Shown: in pieces, positions 35,001 to 45,700 of the stretch
How positions within the stretch are numbered: position 1 is the first letter of the stretch
How the letters are laid out: each line of letters begins with the position of its first letter
DNA from: Enemella evansiae
GTDB lineage: Bacteria > Actinomycetota > Actinomycetes > Propionibacteriales > Propionibacteriaceae
Reading direction: 5' to 3'
Assembly (NCBI RefSeq): GCF_002250705.1
Contig: NZ_NMVP01000034.1
Coordinates: 62,001-126,000, forward strand
Length of the DNA: 64,000 nucleotides
Translations under genes and position numbers: made by a program
Notes under the pieces: generated by a model
The model's database searches: none
The model's input: only the letters and a program-made list of their open reading frames with translations
Told to the model about the DNA's origin: nothing

Positions 35001-35932
35001 CGATCGGCCTCCAGCCCGTCGCTGACCTCGACGTCTTCGGCCCGCAACGGCAGTCCGGCACCGCGGGCCACGGTCAGCAGCAAGGTGGCGAAGTCCTGTT
35101 CGACGTTGTCGTTGCCCACCTCCTGGGCGACGATGTTGCGGGTCAGTCCGGCGACCGGCATCGGTACGCCGAGTTGGTACCCGGCCTCCAGCCCGAGGTC
35201 GAAATCCTTCTGCAGCAGCACATTGGTGAAGGTCGGGGTGAAATCCAGGTTCACGAATGCGGGGGTCTTGTAGCGGGTGAAGGTTGACCCCAGCACCGAG
35301 TCGTTGAGGAAGTCGAGGAAGGCCGCGCGGCTCACCCCGCCCTTCTCGGCGAGCACGGTGATCTCGGCCAGCGACTGGGTGACCACGCCGAGGAACACGT
35401 TGTGGGCGATCTTCACCAGTCGGGCGGCCTCCCCCTCCCCCACGTAGGTGACACCTCGGCCGAAGACCTGCAGCACCGGTTCCACCTGGTCGAAGACCTG
35501 GCGGGGACCGGAGACGGCCACCGTCAGCTTGCCGGCGGCGATCACCGAGGGATTGCCGCTGACCGGAGTGGCCAGCAGCTCGGTGCCGCGCTCGGCGGCG
35601 GCCTTGCGCAGGATCTCACTGGCCTCGGCCGAAACCGTCGAGGAGTCGGCGATCACACCAGGGGCGTGCTCGGGGTGGGTGAGCAGGCCGTCGGGGCCGG
35701 TGGTCACGGCCGCCAGGTCGGCGGGTGCGGAGACCATGCTGAACACGATGTCCCGATCGGCGAGGCCGACCGGTTTCGGGGCGAACTTCGCCCCCTGGGC
35801 CACCAGCGGGTCGGCCTTGGCCGCGGTGCGGTTGTAGACGGTCACGTCGTAACCGGCGGCGAGCAACCGCAGCACCAGCTGCGCGCCCATCCGTCCGGTG
35901 CCGATCCAGCCGATGGTTGGCCTGTCGGTCAT
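34997..35932 (-). CDS. NAD(P)-dependent 3-hydroxyisobutyrate-dehydrogenase-family oxidoreductase
   Basis: Beta-hydroxyacid dehydrogenase of 311 aa. The N-terminal Rossmann motif is GWIGTGRMG (residues 8-16). The substrate motif and catalytic Lys174 are in LVKIAHN, and a C-terminal helical domain follows. ATG 35932 has a strong GGAAAGGAAG ribosome site; a GTG at 35965 would overlap livF but lacks one. It sits between the importer ATPase and the M24 hydrolase in one operon, overlapping the latter by 3 nt. Relatives reduce or oxidise 3-hydroxyisobutyrate, tartronate semialdehyde or succinate semialdehyde. The substrate here is unknown. Confidence 0.87.
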   Translation of the reverse strand: MTDRPTIGWIGTGRMGAQLVLRLLAAGYDVTVYNRTAAKADPLVAQGAKFAPKPVGLADRDIVFSMVSAPADLAAVTTGPDGLLTHPEHAPGVIADSSTVSAEASEILRKAAAERGTELLATPVSGNPSVIAAGKLTVAVSGPRQVFDQVEPVLQVFGRGVTYVGEGEAARLVKIAHNVFLGVVTQSLAEITVLAEKGGVSRAAFLDFLNDSVLGSTFTRYKTPAFVNLDFTPTFTNVLLQKDFDLGLEAGYQLGVPMPVAGLTRNIVAQEVGNDNVEQDFATLLLTVARGAGLPLRAEDVEVSDGLEADR

Positions 35933-35961
35933 CGATCTTCCTTTCCTGGGGGTCTTTTCGT

Positions 35962-36696
35962 TCACGCGTCGGCGTCCGCGGTCTGCACCGCGCCACCGAA
36001 GTAGAGGTCGGCGATCTCGGGATTGTCGAGGATCTCGCCCGCGGGCCCGGAGAGCAGCACCCGCCCGGACTCCATCACGATCCCGGTGCTGGCCATCCGC
36101 ATCCCGAAGCGGACGTTCTGCTCGACCATCAGGATCGCGGTGCCACGTTCCCGCATCACCGCGACCGATTCGTCGATGACGGTCAGCGACTTGGGATCGA
36201 GACCCAGGGAGGGCTCGTCGAGCAGCACCAGTTTCGGATCCAGCATCAACGAACGGGCGAACTCGACCATCCGTCGCTGGCCGCCGGAGAGCATCCCGCA
36301 GCGGGTGTTCAACCGGTCCTTGACCAGCGGGAACTGATCCAGCACCTGGTCCAGCCGGTCCCGGACCAGCCCGCGCTGGCGGCGGATCACATAGGCGCCC
36401 ATCAGGATGTTCTCCCTGACGCTCAGATTCGGGAACAGACCGTTGGCCTGCGGCACCTGGGCGACGCCGTGGCGCAGGATCTCATCGGGCGGCAGCCCGG
36501 TGAGATCCTGCCCGTCCAGCAGGACCTTGCCCCGGCTGGGTTTCAGCAGGCCGCTGATGGTGCGCAGCACCGTCGACTTGCCGGCACCGTTGGGGCCGAC
36601 GATGCAACCCAGTTCCCCGGCCTGCACCTCCAGATCCACCCCCTGCAGCACGTTCCCGCCGCCGTACCCGGCGACCACACCCTCGAGCCTGATCAT
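35962..36696 (-). CDS. Branched-chain-type ABC transporter ATP-binding protein (LivF type)
   Basis: ATPase subunit of 244 aa. Walker A is GPNGAGKST, the signature [13 protein letters not shown] and Walker [14 protein letters not shown]. It overlaps the LivM-LivG fusion gene by 4 nt and is downstream of it. It pairs with the ATPase domain of that fusion to power import. Family importers take branched-chain amino acids, amides, urea or other small polar compounds. Confidence 0.93.
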   Translation of the reverse strand: MIRLEGVVAGYGGGNVLQGVDLEVQAGELGCIVGPNGAGKSTVLRTISGLLKPSRGKVLLDGQDLTGLPPDEILRHGVAQVPQANGLFPNLSVRENILMGAYVIRRQRGLVRDRLDQVLDQFPLVKDRLNTRCGMLSGGQRRMVEFARSLMLDPKLVLLDEPSLGLDPKSLTVIDESVAVMRERGTAILMVEQNVRFGMRMASTGIVMESGRVLLSGPAGEILDNPEIADLYFGGAVQTADADA

Positions 36697-38609
36697 GACT
36701 TTTTCCCTTCCCCGATGAGATCTCCGGAGGTTTCGCGTTCCAGCAGGTAGTCATCGCCCAGATAGGCGTCGATGACCGCCGGGTCGGCCTGGATCTGGTC
36801 CGGATCGCCCTCGGCGATCACGCTGCCCTTGGCCAGCACCCGGATCGGGTCGCACAGGCCGAGCACGAACGGCATGTTGTGTTCGACGATCAGGAACGTC
36901 TTGCCCTCGGCGTTCAGCGCCCGGATCAGGTCACCCATCCGCTCGATCAGCGTCGGGTTGATGCCACCGGCCGGTTCGTCGAGCAGGATCAGCTTCGGAT
37001 CGAGGACGAGGATCTGGGCGAGTTCGATCAGCTTCAGCTGGCCGTAGGACAGCGACCCGGCGGGGGCGTCGCGGTAGCGGGCCAGCCCGACGAAGTCGAG
37101 CAGTTCCATCGCCCGCTCGGCCTCGGAGCCGCTCACCGCATCCCGGCCCAGCTGACCGAAGGAGAAGGCGCGCAGCGGGGTGACGATGTTCTCCAGCACC
37201 GTCATCTCCCGGAACAACCGGGTGATCTGGAAGGTACGCCCGATGCCCCGGTGGGCGCGTCCCCAGGGCGGTTGGTTGTCCACCCGGTCACCGTCCAGCA
37301 GGATCTGCCCCGAGTCCGGGGTGAGGGTGCCCGAGATCAGATTGAACACCGTCGTCTTGCCCGACCCGTTCGGCCCGATCAGTGCGGTGATCGACCCCTC
37401 CGGCACGGTGAAACTGCAGTCGTCGACCGCCTTCAGCCCACCGAAGTTCTTGTTCACCCCCTGCACCTCGAGCAGGGCCCGGGTGTGCTCGGGCGGATGC
37501 ACCACCTGACGCGGTTCGGTGCTGATCGGCGGTGCGGTGACCGGGGCCAGGCGCTGCCCGGAGAGCCCGACGGTGCCGCGGGTGCGGATCCGCTCCAACA
37601 GATCGGCGACCGAGGGCAGGATTCCCTTGGGCAGCAGGATCACCAGCAGGATGAGCATCCCGCCGAAGATCACCAACCGGGCGTTGCCGCCACCGAGGGT
37701 CGAGTTGGCGAAGCTGTTCAGCGGCTCGATGATGAACGCCCCGAGCACCGGGCCGAAGAGCGTACCCCGGCCACCGAGGATCACCGCCAGCACGATCTGC
37801 ACGCTCATCAGGATCGCGAACATGTTGATCGGATCGACGAAGGTGAAGTAGTAGCCGTAGACACCGCCGGCCATCCCGACGAACAGGGCGCTGGCACCGA
37901 AGGCGATCAGCTTGTAGACCGGTGCGTTGACCCCGACGGTGCCGGCCTTGCCCTCGTCGTCGCGGATCGCGATCAGGCCCATGCCGAACTTGGTCCGGCG
38001 GATCCACCAGGACATCAGCAGCGACAGCCCGAGCAGCGCGACCAGAGCCAGATGGAAGGGCCAGTTACCCCAGGCCTCGGGCCACTGCGGCAGCGCCATC
38101 GTGATGCCCGCGGTGCCGCCGGTGAAGTCGGAGGCCTGGATGGCCACGAACTGAACCAGGAAGAGGAACGCGAGGGTGATGATGACAAAGGCCGGCCCAC
38201 GGGTGCGGTAGGTGACCAGGCCCAGCAGGGCCGCCAGCAGGGCGGTGATGACACCGGCCATCGGCACCCAGACGAAGGGGCTGACCCCGGGCACCGCCTC
38301 GCTCATCATCGCCACCACATAGGCACCGATGCCGACGAAGGCGCCCTGGCTGAGCGACAGGTAACCGGCGTACCCGGTGATGATGTTCAACCCGGTCGCA
38401 CCGATGGCGAGCACCAGCGCCAGGATCACCGTGTTCTCGGCGGAGAGGCTGGGTGAGATCGGGAAGAGCACGATCACCGCCGCTGCTGCGATCAGCAGCA
38501 CCCGGGTGGCGAGCTTGACCGTGCGGGGGTCGAGCCAGCTCGGGCCACCCCGGGGTGCTTCGGTCGCACTTTCCTGCGGCACAACGGTTTCACTCTGCTG
38601 GGTGCTCAT
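36693..38609 (-). CDS. Fused LivM-type permease and LivG-type ATPase of a branched-chain-type ABC importer
   Basis: Two-domain protein of 638 aa. Residues about 35-340 are a LivM-like permease with 8-10 helices ([20 protein letters not shown] is typical). A linker around 345-385 joins a LivG-like ATPase with Walker [10 protein letters not shown], signature [13 protein letters not shown] and Walker [14 protein letters not shown]. The ATG at 38609 overlaps the LivH stop (ATGA). A reading that extends to 39623 covers livH antiframe DNA and is not real. Fusing permease and ATPase fixes their stoichiometry. Confidence 0.93.
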   Translation of the reverse strand: MSTQQSETVVPQESATEAPRGGPSWLDPRTVKLATRVLLIAAAAVIVLFPISPSLSAENTVILALVLAIGATGLNIITGYAGYLSLSQGAFVGIGAYVVAMMSEAVPGVSPFVWVPMAGVITALLAALLGLVTYRTRGPAFVIITLAFLFLVQFVAIQASDFTGGTAGITMALPQWPEAWGNWPFHLALVALLGLSLLMSWWIRRTKFGMGLIAIRDDEGKAGTVGVNAPVYKLIAFGASALFVGMAGGVYGYYFTFVDPINMFAILMSVQIVLAVILGGRGTLFGPVLGAFIIEPLNSFANSTLGGGNARLVIFGGMLILLVILLPKGILPSVADLLERIRTRGTVGLSGQRLAPVTAPPISTEPRQVVHPPEHTRALLEVQGVNKNFGGLKAVDDCSFTVPEGSITALIGPNGSGKTTVFNLISGTLTPDSGQILLDGDRVDNQPPWGRAHRGIGRTFQITRLFREMTVLENIVTPLRAFSFGQLGRDAVSGSEAERAMELLDFVGLARYRDAPAGSLSYGQLKLIELAQILVLDPKLILLDEPAGGINPTLIERMGDLIRALNAEGKTFLIVEHNMPFVLGLCDPIRVLAKGSVIAEGDPDQIQADPAVIDAYLGDDYLLERETSGDLIGEGKKS

Positions 38610-39487
38610 GCGACTGCGTCCTCTCGAAGGGGCTGGCCGAGGATGCCCTGCGGGCGGACCAGCAGGACGATGAAGATCACCAGGAACGGCACCGCGACCG
38701 GCCAGGAGGCACCGATGTAGGCGGTGGCGAACATCTCCCCGACACCGATCAGCAGGGCGCCCAGGACCGCACCGGGCAGACTGCCCAGGCCGCCGAGTAC
38801 GACGATCGCCAGCAACCGGGCGATCCACTGGTAGTGGGTGGCGGGCACGAACGGGTAGGTGGTGGCGAGGATCGCGCCGCCGGCGCCGACGGTGGCGATA
38901 CCGATCGCGAAGGTGGTCGCCGCCAGGGCCTTGACGCTCACCCCGACCAGCAGGGCACCGCTCTCGTTCAGCGAGGCGGCGCGGATGGCGCGTCCGGTCC
39001 AGGTCCGCTCGAGCAGCAGATGCAGCCCGAACAGCACCAGGGCGGCGATCCCGGCCGCGATCAGGGTGACCACCGGCAGGGCGAAGGGCCCGATCTGCAC
39101 CGAGGCATCGGCGTACGCCGGGCGGACCGAGGCGGACCGGTTGCCCCAGATGAAGCCCATCACCCCCTCCAGCAGCAGGGCCAGGCCGAAGGTGGCCAGC
39201 ACGGTCATCGTGATGTGGCTGCCGCGGACGTGCCGGACCACCAGCACGTAGGCGAGCCAACCGAGCCCGAACATGACCACCATCACCACCGGGATCACCA
39301 GCAGCGGGTCGAATCCGAAGCTCGCCCACAGCGTGAAGGTGAGATAGGCCGCGACGATGGCGAAGGCGCCGTGGGCGAGGTTGATCACCCGCATCACGCC
39401 GAAGATCAGGGTCAGCCCGGAGGCCATCAGGGCGTACACGCCACCGACCAGCAGGCCGAGGATGAGGGTCTGGATCAGGGCGATCAT
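38606..39487 (-). CDS. Branched-chain-type ABC transporter permease (LivH type)
   Basis: Inner-membrane permease of 293 aa, about eight helices, with the LivH start-type sequence LILGLLVGGVYALMASGLTL and a conserved MRVINLAHGAF segment (residues 31-41). It overlaps livK-like and livM/G-like genes by 4 nt on each side, indicating tight translational coupling in the operon. Confidence 0.94.
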   Translation of the reverse strand: MIALIQTLILGLLVGGVYALMASGLTLIFGVMRVINLAHGAFAIVAAYLTFTLWASFGFDPLLVIPVVMVVMFGLGWLAYVLVVRHVRGSHITMTVLATFGLALLLEGVMGFIWGNRSASVRPAYADASVQIGPFALPVVTLIAAGIAALVLFGLHLLLERTWTGRAIRAASLNESGALLVGVSVKALAATTFAIGIATVGAGGAILATTYPFVPATHYQWIARLLAIVVLGGLGSLPGAVLGALLIGVGEMFATAYIGASWPVAVPFLVIFIVLLVRPQGILGQPLREDAVA

Positions 39488-40719
39488 CGGGCACCTCCGA
39501 TGGGCTGGCCGCGCCAGCGATAGATGGTCTGACTGGTGGCGACCTCACGGGGCAGCACCACCTTGGGTTCACCGGACTGCCACTGCCCGACCAGGAACTC
39601 GCCCTTGGGGCTGCCGTTGGCATTCCAGCTCAGCGGGCCGAGCACGGTGGCCACCTCGTTGGCGCGCAGCCAGTCGGCCAGTGCGCGCTGGTCGTCGACA
39701 TTGCCGACGGCCTGCACGGCGGCCGCGAGCACCTGCCCGGCGGCGTACCCGTCGGCGGCGTCCTCTGGTGGCGCGCCACCGAACATCTGCGCGTAGCGTT
39801 CCCGGAATTCCTTGTTTCCGGGGGTTTCCAGCCCGACATCGTAACTGGCGGAGAACAGCACGCCCTGGGTGTTGGCCTCCCCCACCCCGTCCAGATACTG
39901 CTGGCCGAAGGTGGGTGAGGAGCTCTGGTAGAGCAGCCCGGGCTGGTAGTTGGCCCGGTTCATCGCCCGCACCATGTTGATGCCGTCCTCGTACTGGGAG
40001 CCGTGCACGACGATGTCGGCCCGGGCGTCCTTGAGCGTGTTGACGATCGAGTCGAAGTTCTTCGTGGTGGTGGGATAGACATCGGCGTAGACGGTGCGGA
40101 TGCCGGCGGCCTCCAGGGTCTGCCGGACGTTCTCGACCACCGGGGCGGCGAACGGATCGTCCAGTGCCGGGTACGCCGCGGTCTTCGGCCGCTCGCTCTC
40201 GGGCAGCCCGGCCACCCAGTCGGCGAAGGTCTGCGCCTGCCGGTCCGCGGTCGCCTGCTGGGAGAAGAACATGTACTGGTAACCGCGGTCGAACATCTTC
40301 GGCGAGGCGCACGAGGGGCAGACGTAGAGCATCTTGTTCTTCTCGGCGATCGCCGACCCGGGGATGTTCAGCAGCGAGGACTGGGTGCCCAGCAGCAGAT
40401 TCACCTTCTCCGAGGAGATCAGCGAGGTGTAGTTGGTGACCACCTGGTTCTGGTTGGTCGCGTCGTCGCGGACGATCATCTCGACCGGCCGACCGAGCAG
40501 CCCGCCGCGCTCGTTCTGCAACGCCTGCCAGACCTCGTAACCCTGCTGGGTGTCCCGGCCACCCTGACTGAACTCACCGCTCAGCGGCAGCGAGGCGCCG
40601 ATCCGGATCGGGCCGGTCCCGTCATCGGCCGGCCGATCGGGTGAGCACCCGACCACGGCCAGCAGGGCGGCCGCGGCGGCGGTCGCCCCCACCCTGCGGA
40701 GAACGTCTCTGTTCACCAT
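39484..40719 (-). CDS. Branched-chain-type ABC transporter substrate-binding lipoprotein (LivK type)
   Basis: Extracytoplasmic binding protein of 411 aa. The signal peptide ends in a lipobox AVVGC with Cys25. The mature protein opens with PIRIGASLPLSGEFSQGG, typical of type-1 LivK/AmiC/urea-type binding proteins. ATG 40719 has GAGGAAAC upstream. It is the first gene of a six-gene operon (binding protein, permease, permease-ATPase fusion, ATPase, dehydrogenase, M24 hydrolase). A perfect LacI-type palindrome lies 88 bp upstream. The enzyme partners suggest the ligand is catabolised, not a plain amino acid. Confidence 0.92.
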   Translation of the reverse strand: MVNRDVLRRVGATAAAAALLAVVGCSPDRPADDGTGPIRIGASLPLSGEFSQGGRDTQQGYEVWQALQNERGGLLGRPVEMIVRDDATNQNQVVTNYTSLISSEKVNLLLGTQSSLLNIPGSAIAEKNKMLYVCPSCASPKMFDRGYQYMFFSQQATADRQAQTFADWVAGLPESERPKTAAYPALDDPFAAPVVENVRQTLEAAGIRTVYADVYPTTTKNFDSIVNTLKDARADIVVHGSQYEDGINMVRAMNRANYQPGLLYQSSSPTFGQQYLDGVGEANTQGVLFSASYDVGLETPGNKEFRERYAQMFGGAPPEDAADGYAAGQVLAAAVQAVGNVDDQRALADWLRANEVATVLGPLSWNANGSPKGEFLVGQWQSGEPKVVLPREVATSQTIYRWRGQPIGGAR

Positions 40720-40806
40720 TCTGTTTCCTCAACCTCGAGTGACAGCTGCGATCCGGCTCGGAGTGCCGAGCGGCCATCGACTGCAACAATGTATCAAATC
40801 TTGCTT

Positions 40807-40820
40807 CGCAATCGATTGCG
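40807..40820. promoter_or_regulatory. Perfect LacI-type operator upstream of the ABC importer operon
   Basis: CGCAATCGATTGCG is a 14-bp perfect palindrome with a central CG, between the LacI gene at 40865 and the binding-protein start at 40719. It shares the ATCG core type of the sites at 5854 and 5987 but differs in the flanks, fitting a different LacI protein, probably the adjacent one. Confidence 0.7.
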
Positions 40821-40864
40821 GTCGAGCATAGGTCGAGACCCGGGAGGGGTCAACACCTGCCAGG

Positions 40865-41884
40865 TCAGGCTGGGACGGGACCGGTCGACTCACGCACCTG
40901 CAGGCTCACCGGCAGGGTTCTGGTGATCGGCTTCTGAACGCCGGAATTGATGGCCTGCAGCAGCATTCGCGCGGATTCGCAGCCGATCTGCCGCAGCGGT
41001 ACGTGGATCGTGGTGAGCGCCGGAGAGAGGTCGCCGGCGAACGGCATGTCGTTGAATCCGAGCACCGAGAGGTCCTCCGGGCACCGCAGCCCGGCCCGCC
41101 GGATTGTATGCAACGCCCCGAGGGCCAGCAGGTCGTTGCCGGCGAGCACGGCGGTCGGGCGGTGGCTGGTGGCGAGCACCTCCGCCATCACCCGCTCCCC
41201 CTCGGCGATGGACAGGTCCGCGGCCTCGTGCACCCCCCACTCCAGGCCGGCGACCCCGCGCGCGGCGGCGACGAACGCCTCCCGCCGCTGCCGGGTGGTG
41301 GAGAAACTGGTCGGGCCGGAGAGGTGCACGATGCGCCGGTGACCGAGCTCGAGCGCGTGATCCAGGGCCATCCGGATGCCGGCCTGCGAATCGGCGATCA
41401 CCGCCGGGAACGGCGCCCTGCCCGCCTCCCGGTTGACCATCACCGCGAGCACCCCGTCGGCCTGCGCCCGGGCGAGCACCGGCTGCTCATCGAGCCGGCC
41501 GGTGGCGAGCAGGAAGCCATCCACCCGACGCTGCCGCAGCGAGTGGTAGAGGCTGCTCTCCACCGCCAGATCGCCGTCGCTGTTGGTGAGCAGCGCCGTG
41601 TATCCCTGTGGCTGCAGGATTTCCTCGATCCCCCGCACGATCGGCGGGAAGATCGGGCTGGTCAGGTCGGGGATGATCATCCCGACCGTCATCGACCGGC
41701 TCATCCGCAGCCCGCGGGCCAACGCATCCGGGACATAACCGAGCGACTCCGCCGCCTGCTTGACCCGGCGTACGGTGTCGATGTTGAGCTGCGACTCGGT
41801 CTGCGGATTGAGGGCACGGGACGCGGTGCCACGATGCACGCCGGCGAGTTCGGCGACCTCGCTGAGCGTCACTCGAGTGGCCAT
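40865..41884 (-). CDS. LacI-family regulator of the branched-chain-type importer operon
   Basis: Repressor of 339 aa with an N-terminal HTH/hinge (TLSEVAELAGVHRGTASRAL, residues 6-25) and a sugar-binding-protein-like effector domain (MTVGMIIPDLTSPIFPPIVR). It lies directly upstream of the ABC operon on the same strand, with a perfect operator palindrome in the 145-bp gap. LacI control is unusual for Liv-type importers and suggests a carbohydrate-like or acid ligand. It is preceded by the alpha/beta hydrolase gene, 48 bp away. Confidence 0.9.
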   Translation of the reverse strand: MATRVTLSEVAELAGVHRGTASRALNPQTESQLNIDTVRRVKQAAESLGYVPDALARGLRMSRSMTVGMIIPDLTSPIFPPIVRGIEEILQPQGYTALLTNSDGDLAVESSLYHSLRQRRVDGFLLATGRLDEQPVLARAQADGVLAVMVNREAGRAPFPAVIADSQAGIRMALDHALELGHRRIVHLSGPTSFSTTRQRREAFVAAARGVAGLEWGVHEAADLSIAEGERVMAEVLATSHRPTAVLAGNDLLALGALHTIRRAGLRCPEDLSVLGFNDMPFAGDLSPALTTIHVPLRQIGCESARMLLQAINSGVQKPITRTLPVSLQVRESTGPVPA

Positions 41885-41932
41885 CGTCCCTCCCTTCCAC
41901 GCACCACTGCGGGCAGCGAACTGGGAGGAACC

Positions 41933-42784
41933 CTAGCCGTCGACGGAATCGGTCGGCAGCAGGGCCCGCACCCCGTCGGCGATCACCTCGGGCCGGTCGA
42001 TCATCATCAGGTGATCCGAACCCTCCACCAGCAGCTGGCGGCCGCCGAGCAATCGGGTCAGCCGCCGTTGCCGCGCCGGCCAGTCCCGCTCGACGGTCTG
42101 GTCGGCGGCGGTGAGCACCAGCACCGGCAGGTCCGGCATCGGGTGGTCGCGGCGCAGCGCCAGCAGATCCCAGGCCTGCCGGGGATAGGCGGCCGATTCG
42201 GCCAGCCCCATCGCCACCGACTCCGGATCGTCGTAGAGCTCACCGACCCGGCGCTCCCACTGGTGCCGCAGGGTGAGCCGCCGGCTCTGCAATGACGCCC
42301 CGGCCCGATGCGCGAGCGAACCCAGATGCAGCACCGGGGCCCGGCGCGCGATCTGCTGCAGGGAGCGGATCAGGCGTACGCCGACCGCGCGCGGGGGCCT
42401 GGCCGGGAACTCGACCGAGCCGTCGACCAGCACCAGTCCGGCGACCAGCTCGGGCCGCAGCCGGGCCAGCGCCTCGGCATGGAAGGCGGCCATCGAGTGC
42501 GCGACCAGCACCGCCGGGGCACCGACGGTGCGGACCAGTTCGGTCAGGCTGCGCACCTCCTCCGCCAGGGTCGGCAGCGTACCCGGCCATCGCGTACCAC
42601 CCATCCCCGGACGGTCGAACCGCACCAGATGCCGCCCGGGCAGCAGCGCCACCACCTGGTCCCAGTGCTCGGCGGCCAGCCCGGCCCCGTTCAGCAGCAG
42701 CACCGTCGGTCCCCTGCCCGACTGCTCGCGCCAGTGGATCGCGCGGCCGCCGAAATCGTTCACATTGGCGATCGTGACGGCCAC
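41933..42784 (-). CDS. Alpha/beta hydrolase
   Basis: Serine hydrolase of 283 aa. The nucleophile elbow is HSMAA (VLVAHSMAAFHAE) instead of the usual G-x-S-x-G, the acid lies in LTAADQTV, and the His is in EGSDHLMMID. The oxyanion segment is LNGAGLAAEHW. Start is GTG at 42784, two bases after the lysX stop, so it is likely cotranslated. Tight coupling to lysX hints at lipid or aminoacyl ester metabolism, for instance hydrolysis of an aminoacylated lipid, but this is speculation. Confidence 0.8.
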   Translation of the reverse strand: MAVTIANVNDFGGRAIHWREQSGRGPTVLLLNGAGLAAEHWDQVVALLPGRHLVRFDRPGMGGTRWPGTLPTLAEEVRSLTELVRTVGAPAVLVAHSMAAFHAEALARLRPELVAGLVLVDGSVEFPARPPRAVGVRLIRSLQQIARRAPVLHLGSLAHRAGASLQSRRLTLRHQWERRVGELYDDPESVAMGLAESAAYPRQAWDLLALRRDHPMPDLPVLVLTAADQTVERDWPARQRRLTRLLGGRQLLVEGSDHLMMIDRPEVIADGVRALLPTDSVDG

Positions 42785-42786
42785 CC

Positions 42787-45700
42787 TCAGCCCCTTCCCG
42801 CCCGCCGGGGGCGGACCAGCGGGAAGGTGATCGCGTCGCGGATCGAGGTGTTGGTGATCATCATCACCAACCGGTCGATGCCCATCCCGAGACCGCCGGC
42901 CGGTGGCATGCCGTGTTCCAGCGCGACCAGGAAGTCCTCGTCCAGTTCCATCGCCTCCGGGTCGCCCCCGGCGGCCTGCAGTGACTGCTCGGTGAGCCGC
43001 TGCCGCTGCAGCACCGGGTCCACCAGCTCCGAATAGGCGGTACCGATCTCGGCGCCGAAGGCGACCAGGTCCCAGCGTTCGGCGAGCCGGTCGTCGGTGC
43101 GGTGCTGGCGGGTCAGCGGGGACACCTCGGCCGGGAAATCGGTATAGAAGGTGGGGGCCACCGTGCGGTCCTCGACCAGGTGCTCATAGAGCTCGAGCAG
43201 CACGTTGCCGCGGGTCCAGCGGGCGTCGATCGGGATGTCCAGGCGGCGGGCCAGCGCGACCAGCGCCTCCCGGTCGGTGTCGGCGGTGACCGGTTCCCCG
43301 CAGGCGGCCGAGATCGCGTCGTTGACCGTGACCACCGGCCAGTCACCGGCCAGGTCCACCTCCTGCACGGTGCCGGTGTGATCGCGGCCGAGCAGGGTGG
43401 TGCCACCGGTGCCCGCGGTCACCGCGCCGGTGATCAGGTCCTTGGTGAGATGCCGCATGGTGGTGTAGTCGGCGTACGCCTGATAGGCCTCGAGCATCGT
43501 GAACTCGGGGTTGTGGGTGGCGTCGGCGCCCTCGTTGCGGAAGTTGCGGCCGAGCTCGAAGACCCGGTCGACGCCGCCGACCAGCAGCCGCTTGAGATAG
43601 AGCTCCGGGGCGATCCGCAGATAGAGGTCGAGGTCGTAGGCGTTGATGTGGGTGCGGAACGGGCGGGCGTTCGCACCACCGTGGATCGCCTGCAGGATCG
43701 GTGTCTCCACCTCGAGGAAACCGCGGTCCAGCAGGATCCGGCGGACCTCGCTGATCGCCTCGGACCGGGTACGCAGCCGCGCGGCGGCGCTCCGGTTGAT
43801 GGTCAGGTCGAGGTAGCGCTGCCGGACCCGGGCCTCGGGGTCGCTGAGCCCACCGCGCTTGTCCGGCAGCGGCCGCAGCGATTTGGCGGTCAGCCGCCAG
43901 CCGTCGGCGAGCAGCGAGCGGGTGCCGGTGCGCGACTCCCCGACCACCCCGTGGAAGCCGACATGGTCACCGAGGTCGACGTCGCGGCCGAAGCGCTGCA
44001 GGTCGGCGACCCGGTCGGCCGACAACAGCACCTGCAGGTCCCCCGACCAGTCCCGCAGCTCGCAGAAGATCACCCCACCGTGGTCACGGATCCGCAGCAC
44101 CCGGCCGGCGACCGAGCATTCCCCGGTGGCATCGGCACAGGTGGCGGTCGGTTGGAAGTCGGGCGGGTAGGGATCGGCCCCGCCGGCCAGCAGCCGCTCC
44201 CGCTTGCCGGCGCGGATCCGGACCTGTTCGGGTCGGGTGTCCGGCGGGGTGGTCGGGGTGGGCAGCACGGCCTCCACCTCGGCCAGCGTCGGGGCCGGTG
44301 CCAGGGTCGGCTTGCCGACCAGCCAGGCCGGCAGGTCGACGAATCCCTCGGCCACCCCGGAGGCCGCGCCGACCAGCGCCACATCGCCACTGTCCGGGTC
44401 GTAACCCAGATAGCGCGGCAGCCAGTCGGGTCGATATTTCACATTGGAGCGGTAGAGCGACTCGAGCTGCCACCAGCGGGAGGCGAACAGCAGCAATCGC
44501 CGCCAGAGCCGGATCAACGGCCCGGCGCCGATCTGCGCACCGCGTTCGAAGGCGGAGCGGAAGACCGCGAAGTTGAGCGAGACCCGGCGTACGCCCGAGG
44601 CCATCAGCTCGGCGACCATCAGCTCGGTGACCCCGTTGTCCGCCTCCGGGTTGCGGCGCATCACATCCAGCGAATAGCCGTCCGGCCCCCACGGCACGAA
44701 GGACAACAGCCCGGCCACCTCGGTACCGGCGCGCTGCTCGTCATCGGCGAACAGGGCCTCCACCATCAGGCAGCCACCGTCCAGCGGGTCGCCGAGGCGG
44801 CCCAGCGCCATCGAGAAGCCGCGCTCCTCCTCGGTGTCGCGCCAGCGGTCGGCGAGCTCGATCAGCCGTTCCATCTCGACCGGGTCGATCGCATCGTGGC
44901 GCCGGATCCGGACCGTGTAGCCGAGCCGCCGCATCCGCTCGACCGCTTGCCGCACCGGACGCAGCTCGTGGCTGTCCAGGTTGAAGTTGCGCGGTTCGAG
45001 GACGGCCTCGTCGCCCAGCTTCACGATGCGCAGGTCGGCGTGGCGGGCGTACGCCTCCGCACCGGTCTCCGAGGCCCCGATGACCGCCGGGGTCCAGCCG
45101 TAGTCGTGCGCCATCTGCTGCCAGGCGCGGATCGCGCTCGGCCACTCCTGTCGAGGTCCGACCGGGTCGCCGGAGGCGAGGCAGCAGCCCAGCACGACCC
45201 GGTAGGCGATCGCGGCCCGGCTGTCGTCGGCGAAGCACCAGGACTTGTCCCGGCGGGTGGCGAAGTAGGCCAGCGAATCGTCCGGGGACTCCGCGACCAG
45301 GGCGCGCACCAGCGGTTCGTCACCCGGGTTGTGGGCGACCGCGTTCATCTGGGAGCGCAGCAGCGCCCAGAACGCGGCGAGCAGGCTGACCGCCTGCAGG
45401 AAGCCGAGCAGCGCCGCCACCCAGCGCGGCATCGCCAGGGTGGGGCCGGCACTGTCGTGCAGCAGCCGGTGCCAGAGCCATTCCAACCGGGGTACCGGGC
45501 CGCGCCGCGCGGGGTCGGCCGGGACCACCATCACCAGCAGGGCGCCGATCCCGGCGGTCACCGTGAAGCCGATCACCAGCACCAGCAGCGCCTTCAGCCA
45601 GTTGCCGCGCGGGGACCGGGCCCCGAACTGCTTGCGGGCGGCGATCAGCCAGACCAGCATCAGGGTGCTGGTGACCAGGGAGACGATCGCGATGGCCAGC

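Noticed and set aside
38610..39623. N-terminal extension of the LivM-LivG fusion
   Set aside because: It reads antiframe through livH; the ATGA overlap at 38609 marks the real start.
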